DNA of 64,000 nucleotides from JBCBDX01 sp039815825 (lineage in GTDB: Bacteria; Pseudomonadota; Alphaproteobacteria; Rhizobiales; Rhizobiaceae), in contig JBCBYO010000005.1 of the NCBI GenBank assembly GCA_039815825.1, forward strand, positions 50,390 through 114,389. The letters are read 5' to 3'. The position numbers and the translations under genes were made by a program. The notes beneath the pieces were generated by a model that was given only the letters and a program-made list of their open reading frames with translations, made no database searches and was not told the origin of the DNA. Positions 1 through 7,993 of this stretch are shown in pieces (the first letter of the stretch is position 1; each line of letters opens with the position of its first letter).

Positions 1-558
1 TTGCAGCGCAATTGAAAAGCCGAGGTTTGGAATGAACGGGAATGGATGGGCCGGATCAATCGACATCGGCGTGAGAACCGGAAAGATGTCATTGATGAAC
101 TCGTTTTCAAGCCATTCCTTATCCGTCTCGCTCAGCGCTTCAGCACGCACGATTGATACGCCTTCGGCCTCGAGTTCTTCGCGCAATTCGGACAGCACAA
201 TCTGTTGTTCTGTTTGCAAACGGCCAATTTCGTCACTAACAAGTTCAAGCTGCTCGGCCGCAGACAAGCCGTCATCGGAGCGCTCGGTGACATTTTCACG
301 AACCTGGCCAGCAAGGCCTGCCACGCGCACCATGAAAAACTCGTCTAGATTGGCAGCAGAAATAGACAGGAAGCGTAACCGCTCCAGCAAAGGATGGCGC
401 TCATTGCGGGCTTCATCCAGCACTCGCCAGTTAAACTGAAGCCAAGAGAATTCCCGGTTCACAAATCGGCTGGGGTCGCGTTTTGAAACCATCGGCACTT
501 CCAGTAAATCCAGCCGCCCAACGTTTGGGTGTGATGCGCTATGCTCATGCTTATTCAT
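1..558 (-). CDS. ppk: Polyphosphate kinase 1, N-terminal part (runs off the left edge)
   Basis: The first 186 codons of a PPK1 are read leftwards from an ATG at 558; the frame stays open to base 1, so the gene is cut by the window edge. PPK1 makes inorganic polyphosphate from ATP. The visible part is the N-terminal domain: FVNREFSWLQFNWRV, then an LSISAANLDEFFMVRV stretch, and DPAHPFPFIPNLGFS at the edge, all typical of the family. The catalytic His region is outside the window. hdaA lies directly upstream in the same direction (74-bp gap), the usual Rhizobiales order, so the two are probably co-transcribed. Confidence 0.95.
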   Translation of the reverse strand, partial: MNKHEHSASHPNVGRLDLLEVPMVSKRDPSRFVNREFSWLQFNWRVLDEARNERHPLLERLRFLSISAANLDEFFMVRVAGLAGQVRENVTERSDDGLSAAEQLELVSDEIGRLQTEQQIVLSELREELEAEGVSIVRAEALSETDKEWLENEFINDIFPVLTPMSIDPAHPFPFIPNLGFSIALQ

Positions 559-632
559 TACTTTTTCCCCAGTATTTCAAATGACCATAGCACAGATATT
601 GATAACATTACGTGACACTTGCTTGGCTGCTC

Positions 633-1328
633 TCAAAGCGGAAGCTGTGACGTTACGTTATCCAATACCTCGCCCGCAAAACGGCTGGTTATGCGCCTTT
701 TTCGCGACATTGAGGCGCGATCGAGCCGATCAACAAAGTCCACAACGCTCTGCAAGGAGCGCGGGATCCGCGCCAGGCAGTAGTCTATCACGCCCGGGTC
801 GACACTTAGCTGCCGATCAGCGAACAGCTTGGCAAACACCGCGCGCAATAAATCATCATCCGGCACTTCCATTGCAATGCTGGTGGCCGCCCTCAGGCGC
901 GACGCCAAGTCCGGTGTCTTTATCTGCCCAAGATCGAACGCGACTGTGGAAGTCATCAAAAGGTAAGCTCCAGCCTCGCGAACCGTGTTGATGAGATGGA
1001 ACAACGCGACCTCATCGATTGCTTCTTGTTCAATATCGTCGATCGCGATGGCGTGACCATCCCTCGCCCTTTGCGCGGCTGCCTTTAAGTCGGTTGACCC
1101 AAAAATAGAGGCTCCACTTTTCGCACGCCACGCTGTTACCAGGTGGGTTTTTCCGGTGCCGGAAGGACCTACGATAATGGAAACTGGTGTTATCCAATTG
1201 GGCCAAACATCGATCAGATGAACAGCCGCAACATTCGCCGGGGTAACAATCAGATCGTCGCGGGAAAATGATGCCGCCGATCCGATGTTGAGAACAAGCT
1301 GTTCAGGAGATTGACTCTCGCCCGCCAT
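633..1328 (-). CDS. hdaA: HdaA, DnaA-related AAA+ regulator of replication initiation
   Basis: A 231-residue DnaA-like ATPase without the C-terminal DNA-binding domain of DnaA, which is the architecture of Hda proteins. Walker A is GPSGTGKTH at about residues 54-62 and Walker B is AIAIDDIE near 95. Hda works with the DNA polymerase sliding clamp to stimulate ATP hydrolysis by DnaA after initiation; that role is taken from the family. Its ATG shares one base with the stop codon of the upstream perM-like gene (TAATG), indicating translational coupling. The position between perM and ppk is conserved in Rhizobiales. Confidence 0.88.
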   Translation of the reverse strand: MAGESQSPEQLVLNIGSAASFSRDDLIVTPANVAAVHLIDVWPNWITPVSIIVGPSGTGKTHLVTAWRAKSGASIFGSTDLKAAAQRARDGHAIAIDDIEQEAIDEVALFHLINTVREAGAYLLMTSTVAFDLGQIKTPDLASRLRAATSIAMEVPDDDLLRAVFAKLFADRQLSVDPGVIDYCLARIPRSLQSVVDFVDRLDRASMSRKRRITSRFAGEVLDNVTSQLPL

Positions 1329-2473
1329 TAGTCGCCCGATTTATCTGCCGTACCCGATCCGTGATAGAGGTCGGAATCCAAATAACGTTCAAGCCCGAAG
1401 CGTACGAGGACACCGACGGCTGCTGCGGCTGGAACAGCAATCAACATGCCGGTAAAGCCCAAAAGAGAACCGAATGCGAATAGCGCAAACATTAGCCACA
1501 CCGGATGCAAGCCGACGCTCGAACCAACCAACTTGGGTTGTAGGACGTTGCCTTCCACCAACTGACCGGCAAAGAAAATGGCTGCGATGATGCCAATTGA
1601 TATGAGCGATGGCGTGTAACCGTCTGTCGCGAGGGTCGCGGCATCCGGCCAATATTGCACAAGCGCAACACCGACCGACAGGACCAGACCAACGATGGAA
1701 CCTATATAGGGAATGAAGCTGATAAGGCCCGCAACCAACCCAATCAGCAAGCCAAAATTGAGGCCAGCGATCGACAGGGCCGTTGCGTAAAACAAAGCCA
1801 GCAGCAAGCATACGGTGCCCTGCCCGCGGATGAAGCCTGCAATGGCGTCGTTCATCTCTCGACCGATACGCCGCACATCGTCGACGTAGTCACGAGGAAC
1901 CCAGCTGTCGATTTTTGCAACCATCTTGTCCCAATCGAGCAGCATGTAAAACGCCACAACGGGCGTCACGACGAGAAGCCCAAGTATGCTTAGAACGGCG
2001 TTGGCTGAAGACCATACGCCGCGTAACAGCTGGCCTGCTACATTGGCCGCTTGCGTGGCGACTTCGTTAAACGACTGGCTAAGGTCTCCATTACCTTGAT
2101 CCAGCACGGTCGCCAACCACGGCGCGCGCGCAACAAGATCTTGAACCAGTGCCAGCAAATCCTCATAGAGTTTCGGCGCGCTTTCAACGAACTGTGTGAA
2201 TTGGTTGCTCAAGATGGGTGCAACTGCCACCAATGCGATGGTGAAAAGAAGTAAAAATACCAGCAAGATGGTTACTGTAGCCCAAACCCTCGACAGGCCG
2301 CGCCGCTCCAACAAGTCGGCCAGCGGATCAAGAAAATAGGCCAACGCCAATCCGGCCAAAAATGGCAACAGCACGGATCGAAAGACGTACAAAAACAGTA
2401 TGAAAACGACCAAGGCACCGAGCCAGAAAAATATCTGGCGGCGCACAGTATTCATCGAAATATGTTCGGTCAT
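1328..2473 (-). CDS. AI-2E / PerM family membrane transporter
   Basis: A 381-residue polytopic membrane protein of the AI-2E (PerM/YdiK) family. Several hydrophobic helices are visible: a pair near the N-terminus (about 12-45 and 60-85), a helix near 155-175 and a cluster from 215 to 355. It also has the family-typical GLISFIPYIGSIVGL loop. The substrate is unknown; family members have been linked to quorum-signal, ion or small-molecule export. It is the first gene of a minus-strand group with hdaA and ppk and is divergent from purM. An ATG seven codons in (2455) is an alternative start. Confidence 0.85.
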   Translation of the reverse strand: MTEHISMNTVRRQIFFWLGALVVFILFLYVFRSVLLPFLAGLALAYFLDPLADLLERRGLSRVWATVTILLVFLLLFTIALVAVAPILSNQFTQFVESAPKLYEDLLALVQDLVARAPWLATVLDQGNGDLSQSFNEVATQAANVAGQLLRGVWSSANAVLSILGLLVVTPVVAFYMLLDWDKMVAKIDSWVPRDYVDDVRRIGREMNDAIAGFIRGQGTVCLLLALFYATALSIAGLNFGLLIGLVAGLISFIPYIGSIVGLVLSVGVALVQYWPDAATLATDGYTPSLISIGIIAAIFFAGQLVEGNVLQPKLVGSSVGLHPVWLMFALFAFGSLLGFTGMLIAVPAAAAVGVLVRFGLERYLDSDLYHGSGTADKSGD

Positions 2474-2559
2474 CTTTTGCGGGCTCCCAATGTCTGGGGA
2501 TTAAGCTTTCCTCTGAGCGGTTTCAAGTTTGAGCGCAAGGGGGCGTTGTGACCGAAAAG

Positions 2560-2573
2560 CACAGAAATCTGTG
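2560..2573. promoter_or_regulatory. Short palindrome between perM-like gene and purM
   Basis: A perfect 6-2-6 inverted repeat (CACAGA aa TCTGTG) sits 54 bp before the purM start in the divergent intergenic region. Its size and place fit a repressor operator for purM-purN, but no regulator is identified and 6-bp arms can occur by chance. Confidence 0.3.
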
Positions 2574-2627
2574 TTACAGGGCAATTGGCGGCTGGAACCT
2601 ACAGCTTTGGTGGCGTAAGGCGCGCCC

Positions 2628-3704
2628 ATGAGCATAAAACAGAATGGACGAAACGGATTGTCTTACGCCGACGCAGGCGTGGACATTGATGCCGGCAACG
2701 AACTTGTCGACCGCATCAAGCCATTGGTGCGATCAACCAGCCGCCCCGGCGCCGACGGTGAGATTGGCGGTTTTGGCGGTCTATTCGATTTAAAGGCTGC
2801 AGGCTTTGCCGATCCGGTACTTGTCGCCGCCAACGACGGTGTTGGCACAAAATTGAAGATCGCCATTGAGACCGGCAAGCACGATACCGTTGGCATCGAC
2901 TTGGTTGCCATGTGCGTGAATGATCTGGTCGTTCAAGGTGCCGAACCGCTGTTTTTCCTCGACTATTTTGCTACCGGGAAACTGGAAGTTGACGCCGGCG
3001 AGCAGATTGTTGCGGGCATTGCCGATGGTTGCCGTCAGGCCGGTTGCGCACTCATCGGTGGCGAAACGGCGGAAATGCCGGGCATGTATTCCGGCGGTGA
3101 CTATGATTTAGCCGGTTTTGCAGTTGGCGCGGCTGAGCGCGGATCGATGCTGCCGCGGTTGGATATGCGAGCGGGCGATGTTTTGATCGGTTTGGCCTCA
3201 TCCGGCGTTCACTCCAACGGTTTTTCACTGGTTCGCAAAATTGCGGAAGCCGAAGGACTTTCATTTACGTCTAGTGCTCCTTTTGCACCCGGCTTGACAC
3301 TCGGGGAAGCATTGCTCGAGCCAACAAAAATCTACGTGAAACCAGCGCTCGCCGCGATCCGCGAAACCGGCGCGATCAAGGCCATGGCCCATATCACAGG
3401 TGGGGGATTTACTGAGAACTTGCCGCGGGTCCTTGGCGAAGGACTGGCAGGCAAAATCGACCTTGACCAGATTTCTGCGCCGGCCGTTTTTGCCTGGATC
3501 GCAAAAGCGGGCGGCGTTTCGCAACGTGAAATGTTGCGAACCTTCAATTGCGGTGTCGGCATGGTCGTTGTTGCCGACAAGGCGCATGCAAACGACGTGC
3601 TAAGCACACTGCAAGAACAGGGTGAAAGCGCTGACATCATCGGCGAGATCGTCGAAAGCGGCGACGCTGATGCGGTACAATATCAAGGAACGCTGAACCT
3701 ATGA
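2628..3704 (+). CDS. purM: Phosphoribosylformylglycinamidine cyclo-ligase (AIR synthetase)
   Basis: PurM closes the imidazole ring, turning FGAM into 5-aminoimidazole ribonucleotide with ATP (purine step 5, cytoplasm). The 358-residue length is normal. Characteristic blocks are LSYADAGVDIDAGNELV at the N-terminus, GGFGGLF, VAANDGVGTKLKIA, the DYFATGKL stretch, GGETAEMPGMY near residue 145 and HITGGGFTENLPR near 255. The ATG at 2628 matches the family N-terminus. The last codons overlap purN in an ATGA junction, so the two are translationally coupled. Confidence 0.97.
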   Translation: MSIKQNGRNGLSYADAGVDIDAGNELVDRIKPLVRSTSRPGADGEIGGFGGLFDLKAAGFADPVLVAANDGVGTKLKIAIETGKHDTVGIDLVAMCVNDLVVQGAEPLFFLDYFATGKLEVDAGEQIVAGIADGCRQAGCALIGGETAEMPGMYSGGDYDLAGFAVGAAERGSMLPRLDMRAGDVLIGLASSGVHSNGFSLVRKIAEAEGLSFTSSAPFAPGLTLGEALLEPTKIYVKPALAAIRETGAIKAMAHITGGGFTENLPRVLGEGLAGKIDLDQISAPAVFAWIAKAGGVSQREMLRTFNCGVGMVVVADKAHANDVLSTLQEQGESADIIGEIVESGDADAVQYQGTLNL

Positions 3705-4285
3705 CGCGCAAGGCCCGGGTCGTCGTCATGGTTTCCGGACGCGGTTCTAACATGGTCTCCCTTGCCGAGGCGTGCAAAGCCCCCGACTTCCCGGCACAAA
3801 TCGTGGCGGTGTTGTCTGACAAACGCGACGCTGGCGGGTTGGCGAAAGCCTCTGAAATGGGCATTGCAAACGTCGCCGTTCCTCGGGCTGACTTTGCAGA
3901 TAAGGCCGCGCATGAGGAGGCTGTACTGCAGGCAGTTGAGAGGTTTGATCCCGATGTTATTTGTCTTGCCGGCTATATGCGCTTGCTTTCGGCCGACTTT
4001 CTAGCAGCTTGGCAAGGTCGCATCATCAACATCCATCCGTCCCTGTTACCGAAGTTCAAGGGTCTCGACACCCATGCCCGCGCGCTTGAGGCAGGCGAAA
4101 AAGAGCATGGATGTAGCGTCCACCATGTCACGCCAGGTATGGATGAAGGTCCGGTTATCGATCAAGCGACGGTTCCGGTTCTGAAAGACGACACCCCGGA
4201 AAGCCTCGCAGCCCGGGTCTTAGTCGAAGAACATAAACTTTATCCTCGTGCTTTACGGACCATCGCCAAGGAACTTGAGGCGTGA
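3701..4285 (+). CDS. purN: Phosphoribosylglycinamide formyltransferase
   Basis: PurN transfers a formyl group from 10-formyl-tetrahydrofolate to GAR, purine step 3. It is 194 residues long, as usual. Visible signatures are VVMVSGRGSNM near the N-terminus, LAGYMRLLS, and the catalytic block NIHPSLLPKFKGLDTHARAL, with the Asn and His of the active site, followed by HHVTPGMDEGPVIDQA. It starts inside the purM stop (ATGA) and its own stop overlaps the GTG of rlmJ, so purM-purN-rlmJ form one compact unit. Confidence 0.97.
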   Translation: MTRKARVVVMVSGRGSNMVSLAEACKAPDFPAQIVAVLSDKRDAGGLAKASEMGIANVAVPRADFADKAAHEEAVLQAVERFDPDVICLAGYMRLLSADFLAAWQGRIINIHPSLLPKFKGLDTHARALEAGEKEHGCSVHHVTPGMDEGPVIDQATVPVLKDDTPESLAARVLVEEHKLYPRALRTIAKELEA

Positions 4286-5139
4286 ATTACCGCCATGTTT
4301 ATCATGCCGGTAATTTCGCGGACGTTGTCAAACACATCATCCTGACACGCGTGATCGCCTACATGCAGCGCAAGGAAGCCGGGTTTATGATGCTTGATAC
4401 CCATGCAGGGATTGGGCGCTATGATCTGGCATCCGAACAAGCCCAGAAGACCGGCGAAGCGGATATGGGTATCAAGCGCTATTTCGCGCTGGAAATGCCA
4501 TCCGACGATCATCTGGACTCGTTGTTAAGTGCTTATGACAACATCGTCAAAGCGCTGAATGCTGGTGGGAAGGTAACGGTTGCACCGGGATCGCCGGAGA
4601 TTTTGTCGCGCATGCGCCGACCGCAAGATCGCTGTGTCTTCAATGAGTTGCACCCGGCAGACAGCGAAACCCTTGAGGCAAACTATCAGCGTGAAAAGAA
4701 AACAGAAGTTACGCGAATAAATGCATGGACAGTGCTTCGCGCAAAGCTGCCCCCTCATGAGAGGCGGGGATTGATACTCATTGACCCCCCGTTTGAGAAA
4801 AAGAGTGAGACCGATGATCTGTTAAATGGGCTCTCCCAAGCCATTAAGCGTTTTTCGACCGGCACCTATTTGATTTGGTACCCGCTGAAAGACGATGCCA
4901 TGGGGAATAAATTGCGGGACGGCATCAAAACAATGGAGGCGTCCAGCGCGCTTGATACAAAACTGCAGATCAAAGCCTCCAAGGATGGATCGTTTTACGG
5001 AAGCGGTATGGTGATACTAAACCCACCATATACGTTGTTTGATGAGCTGCAGCTTTTGCTCGCGGCCTTGGCTGATAGTCTTGGCGGATCAGCCAATCGC
5101 GACAATTGGGCAACAGATTGGTTGATAGCGCCGAAATAA
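4282..5139 (+). CDS. rlmJ: 23S rRNA (adenine-2030-N6)-methyltransferase
   Basis: A 285-residue RlmJ (YhiR/ComJ) family enzyme that methylates A2030 of 23S rRNA using S-adenosylmethionine. The GTG start at 4282 gives MNYRHVYHAGNFADVVKH, the expected N-terminus, and overlaps the purN stop. LDTHAGIGRYDL (about 39-50) is the SAM-binding region, and LILIDPPFE near residue 168 is the catalytic DPPF-type motif of N6-adenine methyltransferases. A PuMt-type link to the purine genes is positional only. Confidence 0.92.
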   Translation: MNYRHVYHAGNFADVVKHIILTRVIAYMQRKEAGFMMLDTHAGIGRYDLASEQAQKTGEADMGIKRYFALEMPSDDHLDSLLSAYDNIVKALNAGGKVTVAPGSPEILSRMRRPQDRCVFNELHPADSETLEANYQREKKTEVTRINAWTVLRAKLPPHERRGLILIDPPFEKKSETDDLLNGLSQAIKRFSTGTYLIWYPLKDDAMGNKLRDGIKTMEASSALDTKLQIKASKDGSFYGSGMVILNPPYTLFDELQLLLAALADSLGGSANRDNWATDWLIAPK

Positions 5140-5140
5140 G

Positions 5141-5164
5141 GTTTCGCGACCTTGTTTGCGAAAC
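5141..5164. other. Hairpin after rlmJ
   Basis: A 7-bp inverted repeat (GTTTCGC / GCGAAAC) with a 10-nt loop begins directly after the rlmJ stop. There is no T tract, so it is at best a weak terminator or an mRNA-end-stabilising hairpin. Confidence 0.35.
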
Positions 5165-5207
5165 GCGACGGCGCTAGATTTCAGTAAGTTCTTTCTTGAG
5201 GTGAGCT

Positions 5208-5702
5208 ATGCGGGTACTCAAAACGCTTGTTGCAGGCGCCATTGTTGCAACAGCGACGTCGTTTTCTTCAGCATATGCTCATGAGGCGTATGTGCGCACC
5301 GTTGGCAGCGCCGCCTGCGAAACACCCCAACTCATCGAGATCATAAAGTCTAAGTTCAAGACCCAGGCCAAAAGGGTTCACCATCGGCCTGAATGGCGTA
5401 TTGATGAAATTAGTGGCGTTCATCAACACCGCTATATCCCGCAAGATGTTCACGGAACACGCGCCATTGCACAGCGATATTGCCATGCTACAGCGACCTT
5501 CAATACTGGGGAACATCGCAAAATTTGGTATCTTGTCGAAGGCGGCGTCGGTTTTGCCGGGTTTGGCCTATCGTGGCTAGGCTCGAAGCGAGGCGTGCAA
5601 AAAGCGCTTGGTGACGGTGGTATGATCCACAATGTCGAGTTTTGTATTGATGGGCTTGACCGCTGGAATGTTTATAACGGCCATTGCCGCTTACTCCGTT
5701 AG
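5208..5702 (+). CDS. Exported protein of unknown function with four cysteines
   Basis: A 164-residue protein with a clear Sec signal peptide (basic MRVLK, hydrophobic run to about residue 22, cleavage probably at AYA-HE). The mature part has four cysteines (in SAAC, YCHA, EFCI and GHCR) that could form two disulfides in the periplasm, plus a VEFCIDGLDRWNVYNGHC block at the end. A GAGG-type ribosome site precedes the ATG. I do not recognise a named family. It ends 2 bp before the lipoprotein RNase T2 start, so the two are likely co-transcribed and act in the same compartment. Confidence 0.75.
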   Translation: MRVLKTLVAGAIVATATSFSSAYAHEAYVRTVGSAACETPQLIEIIKSKFKTQAKRVHHRPEWRIDEISGVHQHRYIPQDVHGTRAIAQRYCHATATFNTGEHRKIWYLVEGGVGFAGFGLSWLGSKRGVQKALGDGGMIHNVEFCIDGLDRWNVYNGHCRLLR

Positions 5703-5704
5703 GC

Positions 5705-6391
5705 ATGCGCATTTCTATTTTTCGACTGCTGGCCGTCGCTTTTCTAAGCGCGTTGGTCGCCTGTGAGGATGTATCGGGCAGTTCCACCGAATTGGAAAAT
5801 GACGCGATACCTTTAGGAGCAGGTTTTGATTTCTATGTGCTCGCGCTCTCATGGTCACCCGGTTATTGTCGCTCACAAGGCGATCGCGCCAACCGTGAAC
5901 AATGTGGCCAAGGTCGCTCATTCGAATGGGTCGTGCATGGATTATGGCCACAGTTTAACAGTGGCTATCCAGAATTTTGCGAGCCTGGCAGCCAACAGCG
6001 CGTTCCACGCGGCTTAGCCGAAGAAATGCTCGATATCATGCCTTCGACCGGTTTGATCGGGCACCAATGGCGTAAACATGGTTCCTGTACCGGGCTTTCA
6101 CAGAAAGACTATTTTGCAACAACGCGTCGCGCGTTCTCGCTTATCAAAAAACCAGACATTGATAGTGGCCACACCCAATCATTCCGGCGAACACATAATG
6201 ATATAGAAACCGCATTTTTAAACGCCAACAGCACGCTCCAGCCCAGCAACGCGGGGGTAACATGTGACAGGCGTTTCTTGCGGGACGTTCGAATTTGCTT
6301 ATCAAAGGACTTGAGCGCCTTTGTCTCTTGTCCGGAGGTTGACCGACGCCATTGCCGGTTGCCTGAGATGGTCGTCGTACCAGCGCGATAA
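5705..6391 (+). CDS. Ribonuclease T2 family lipoprotein
   Basis: A 228-residue RNase T2 family enzyme. The two active-site blocks are intact: WVVHGLWPQ with His78 and HQWRKHGSC with His120, Lys124 and His125. The N-terminus MRISIFRLLA... ends in the lipobox LVAC (Cys20) followed by Glu, predicting a lipoprotein sorted to the outer membrane. RNase T2 enzymes cut single-stranded RNA without strong base preference through a 2',3'-cyclic phosphate. Likely job: periplasmic or surface RNA scavenging (inference). The ATG at 5705 is chosen because it gives the lipoprotein signal; an earlier ATG at 5684 would add seven residues before it. Confidence 0.88.
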   Translation: MRISIFRLLAVAFLSALVACEDVSGSSTELENDAIPLGAGFDFYVLALSWSPGYCRSQGDRANREQCGQGRSFEWVVHGLWPQFNSGYPEFCEPGSQQRVPRGLAEEMLDIMPSTGLIGHQWRKHGSCTGLSQKDYFATTRRAFSLIKKPDIDSGHTQSFRRTHNDIETAFLNANSTLQPSNAGVTCDRRFLRDVRICLSKDLSAFVSCPEVDRRHCRLPEMVVVPAR

Positions 6392-6410
6392 ACCAAAAGG
6401 ATTTCAACCC

Positions 6411-7013
6411 ATGAGTGTTACACTTTTCTATGCTCCTGCTTCGCCCTATTCCGCAAAAGTCCGGGTCGCCGCAGCGCTCGCAGGGGTCGCGTTAGACGCG
6501 CAGATCGTTTCGACTGGCGAAGAACCCGAGAAGCTGATCACAGCCAACCCTTTAGGGAAGATCCCGTGCCTTTTACTTGATGGCGGTTTTGGCGTTTTTG
6601 ATAGCCGCGCCATCACCCAAGAACTGGATCGCATGTCCGGAAAAAAGCTGTTTCCGCGCAATGGCGCCAAACGCCGCGAAGCTGAGCGTCTTGAAGCGGC
6701 TGGTGATGGCCTATGCGATGCACTTCTAGCCCAAGTATACGAAAAACGCTTTCGCCCTGCAGAAAAAGTGGAGCAGTCTTGGCTCGATTATCAGGTACGA
6801 AAGGTAGATCGCACGTTGGATTGGCTCAACGATAACGTCACAATGCGTGGAAAGCCGCATGTTGGTCACATCGCAACGGCCTGCGCTATCGCGTACATAG
6901 AGCTCCGATTTCCTGACCTGAACTGGTCGCGTGGGCGCCCAAAACTGAAGCGGTTTTACATGAGATTTTCCGAGACTGTTGACGCGTTTCAAGCTCTGAA
7001 ACCAAGTGCATAA
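6411..7013 (+). CDS. Glutathione S-transferase family protein
   Basis: A 200-residue GST fold protein. The N-terminal thioredoxin-like domain starts MSVTLFYAPASPYSAKVRVAA, with SPYS at the position of the catalytic Ser/Cys, and includes NPLGKIPCLLLDGG and FDSRAI (the cis-Pro and Ser/Glu-type glutathione-binding region). A helical C-terminal domain follows with HIATACAIAYIELRFPDLNW. The substrate cannot be told. An AAAGG-type ribosome site precedes the ATG at 6411, 19 bp after the RNase T2 gene, so it may belong to that transcript. Confidence 0.85.
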   Translation: MSVTLFYAPASPYSAKVRVAAALAGVALDAQIVSTGEEPEKLITANPLGKIPCLLLDGGFGVFDSRAITQELDRMSGKKLFPRNGAKRREAERLEAAGDGLCDALLAQVYEKRFRPAEKVEQSWLDYQVRKVDRTLDWLNDNVTMRGKPHVGHIATACAIAYIELRFPDLNWSRGRPKLKRFYMRFSETVDAFQALKPSA

Positions 7014-7046
7014 AAAATGCCCGGCTAAGCCCTTAGGGCGCCGGGC
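7012..7046 (-). terminator. Rho-independent terminator of the outer-membrane protein gene
   Basis: Read leftwards, a 7-bp GC stem (GCCCGGC, 7019-7025, with GCCGGGC, 7040-7046) containing a nested GCCCTTAGGGC palindrome is followed by six Ts (7017-7012). It serves the minus-strand omp gene; the same hairpin may also slow plus-strand transcripts from the GST gene. Confidence 0.8.
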
Positions 7047-7083
7047 AAAGTGTTTGCTATATACCTTGGGGGCAGTTTTCTTA

Positions 7084-7755
7084 TTAGAACCTAATTCCCA
7101 ACCCCGCCCTTAGTGAGTGTTCGTCCAGGCCAGACGATACCGCGGTGCTGCCAATGCTGAAAGTCTTGCTGTCATAGTCGGTGTATCGATACTCGAGCCG
7201 GCCAAAGAGTCTTTCGGTTATTTTCATATCGACACCGGCACCGACGGTCCAACCCAGATGGGTGGCGGTATCTGCTTCATCATTAATCGCCGCCTCTGTG
7301 CCGGTAACAGCCAAGCCCGCGGTGCCGAAAATAAGCACCTGGTTGAATACCAAGCCAGCCCTTGCACGTAGTGATCCGTTTATCCGCTTTTCCAAATTTG
7401 TCGTCGATGAATTATCAACACCGCCGACAGAACCTAAAGTGATATCAGCTTCACCACCGATTATGTAGCCATCGATCACGTGGTCATATCCGGCAAAGAC
7501 GCCGATCTCGTATCCATCGGCACCAACGCGGCTTTGCGAAGTATCAAAATCGCCTGCTGTGTAGCCGCCGAAACCACCCACATAGACACCCGACCAGTCG
7601 TTACTTGCATTGTCGACGCTTACGATCGGGAGCTTGAAAACGAATGGTGGCATTAATTTGGTGTTTAACGTCGCTTCGGTGTCCGACGCGTGCGTCGAAA
7701 ATGTCCCGAGACATGCGAATAGAATAAAGGCACACCTAAAAATTGCTGCAGGCAT
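7084..7755 (-). CDS. Outer-membrane beta-barrel protein (Omp25/OmpA-like surface antigen family)
   Basis: A 223-residue protein of the Omp25/Omp31-like barrel family of Rhizobiales. A signal peptide (MPAAIFRCAFILFACLGTFSTHAS) leads to DWSGVYVGGFGGYTAGDFD, the usual first strand, then alternating strands such as EIGVFAGYDHVIDGYIIGGEADI, RINGSLRARAGLVF and RLFGRLEYRYTDYDSKTF. The chain ends ...LRAGLGIRF with the C-terminal Phe needed for barrel assembly. The start at 7755 is chosen over an upstream frame extension because it begins the signal peptide and has a GGGAG site. Role: structural outer-membrane protein. Confidence 0.85.
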   Translation of the reverse strand: MPAAIFRCAFILFACLGTFSTHASDTEATLNTKLMPPFVFKLPIVSVDNASNDWSGVYVGGFGGYTAGDFDTSQSRVGADGYEIGVFAGYDHVIDGYIIGGEADITLGSVGGVDNSSTTNLEKRINGSLRARAGLVFNQVLIFGTAGLAVTGTEAAINDEADTATHLGWTVGAGVDMKITERLFGRLEYRYTDYDSKTFSIGSTAVSSGLDEHSLRAGLGIRF

Positions 7756-7993
7756 ATATGTCTCCCGAACATGCAACGGTCCCAGAACAGGTCCCGATCC
7801 CTTTTTGCTCTCAGGAGAGTGACATTTGGCGGCAATTGCGGCGCGAGCGCCGCGAAAATGTGCAGTATTTGTGACTGGTAGCCTTGATGGATTCACGTTG
7901 ATAGCGCGACCATAATAATTGGTGATCGCAATTGCGCTCTTACCCACACTCACCTATGTCTCCGATCACGCGACAACGCTATGGGGACGCTCA

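Noticed and set aside
32..439. 135-codon plus-strand frame at the left edge
   Set aside because: The minus strand here codes for conserved polyphosphate kinase; the plus frame is its shadow.
2474..2627. Purine riboswitch before purM
   Set aside because: No three-way junction or conserved purine-riboswitch core could be seen; only a short palindrome.
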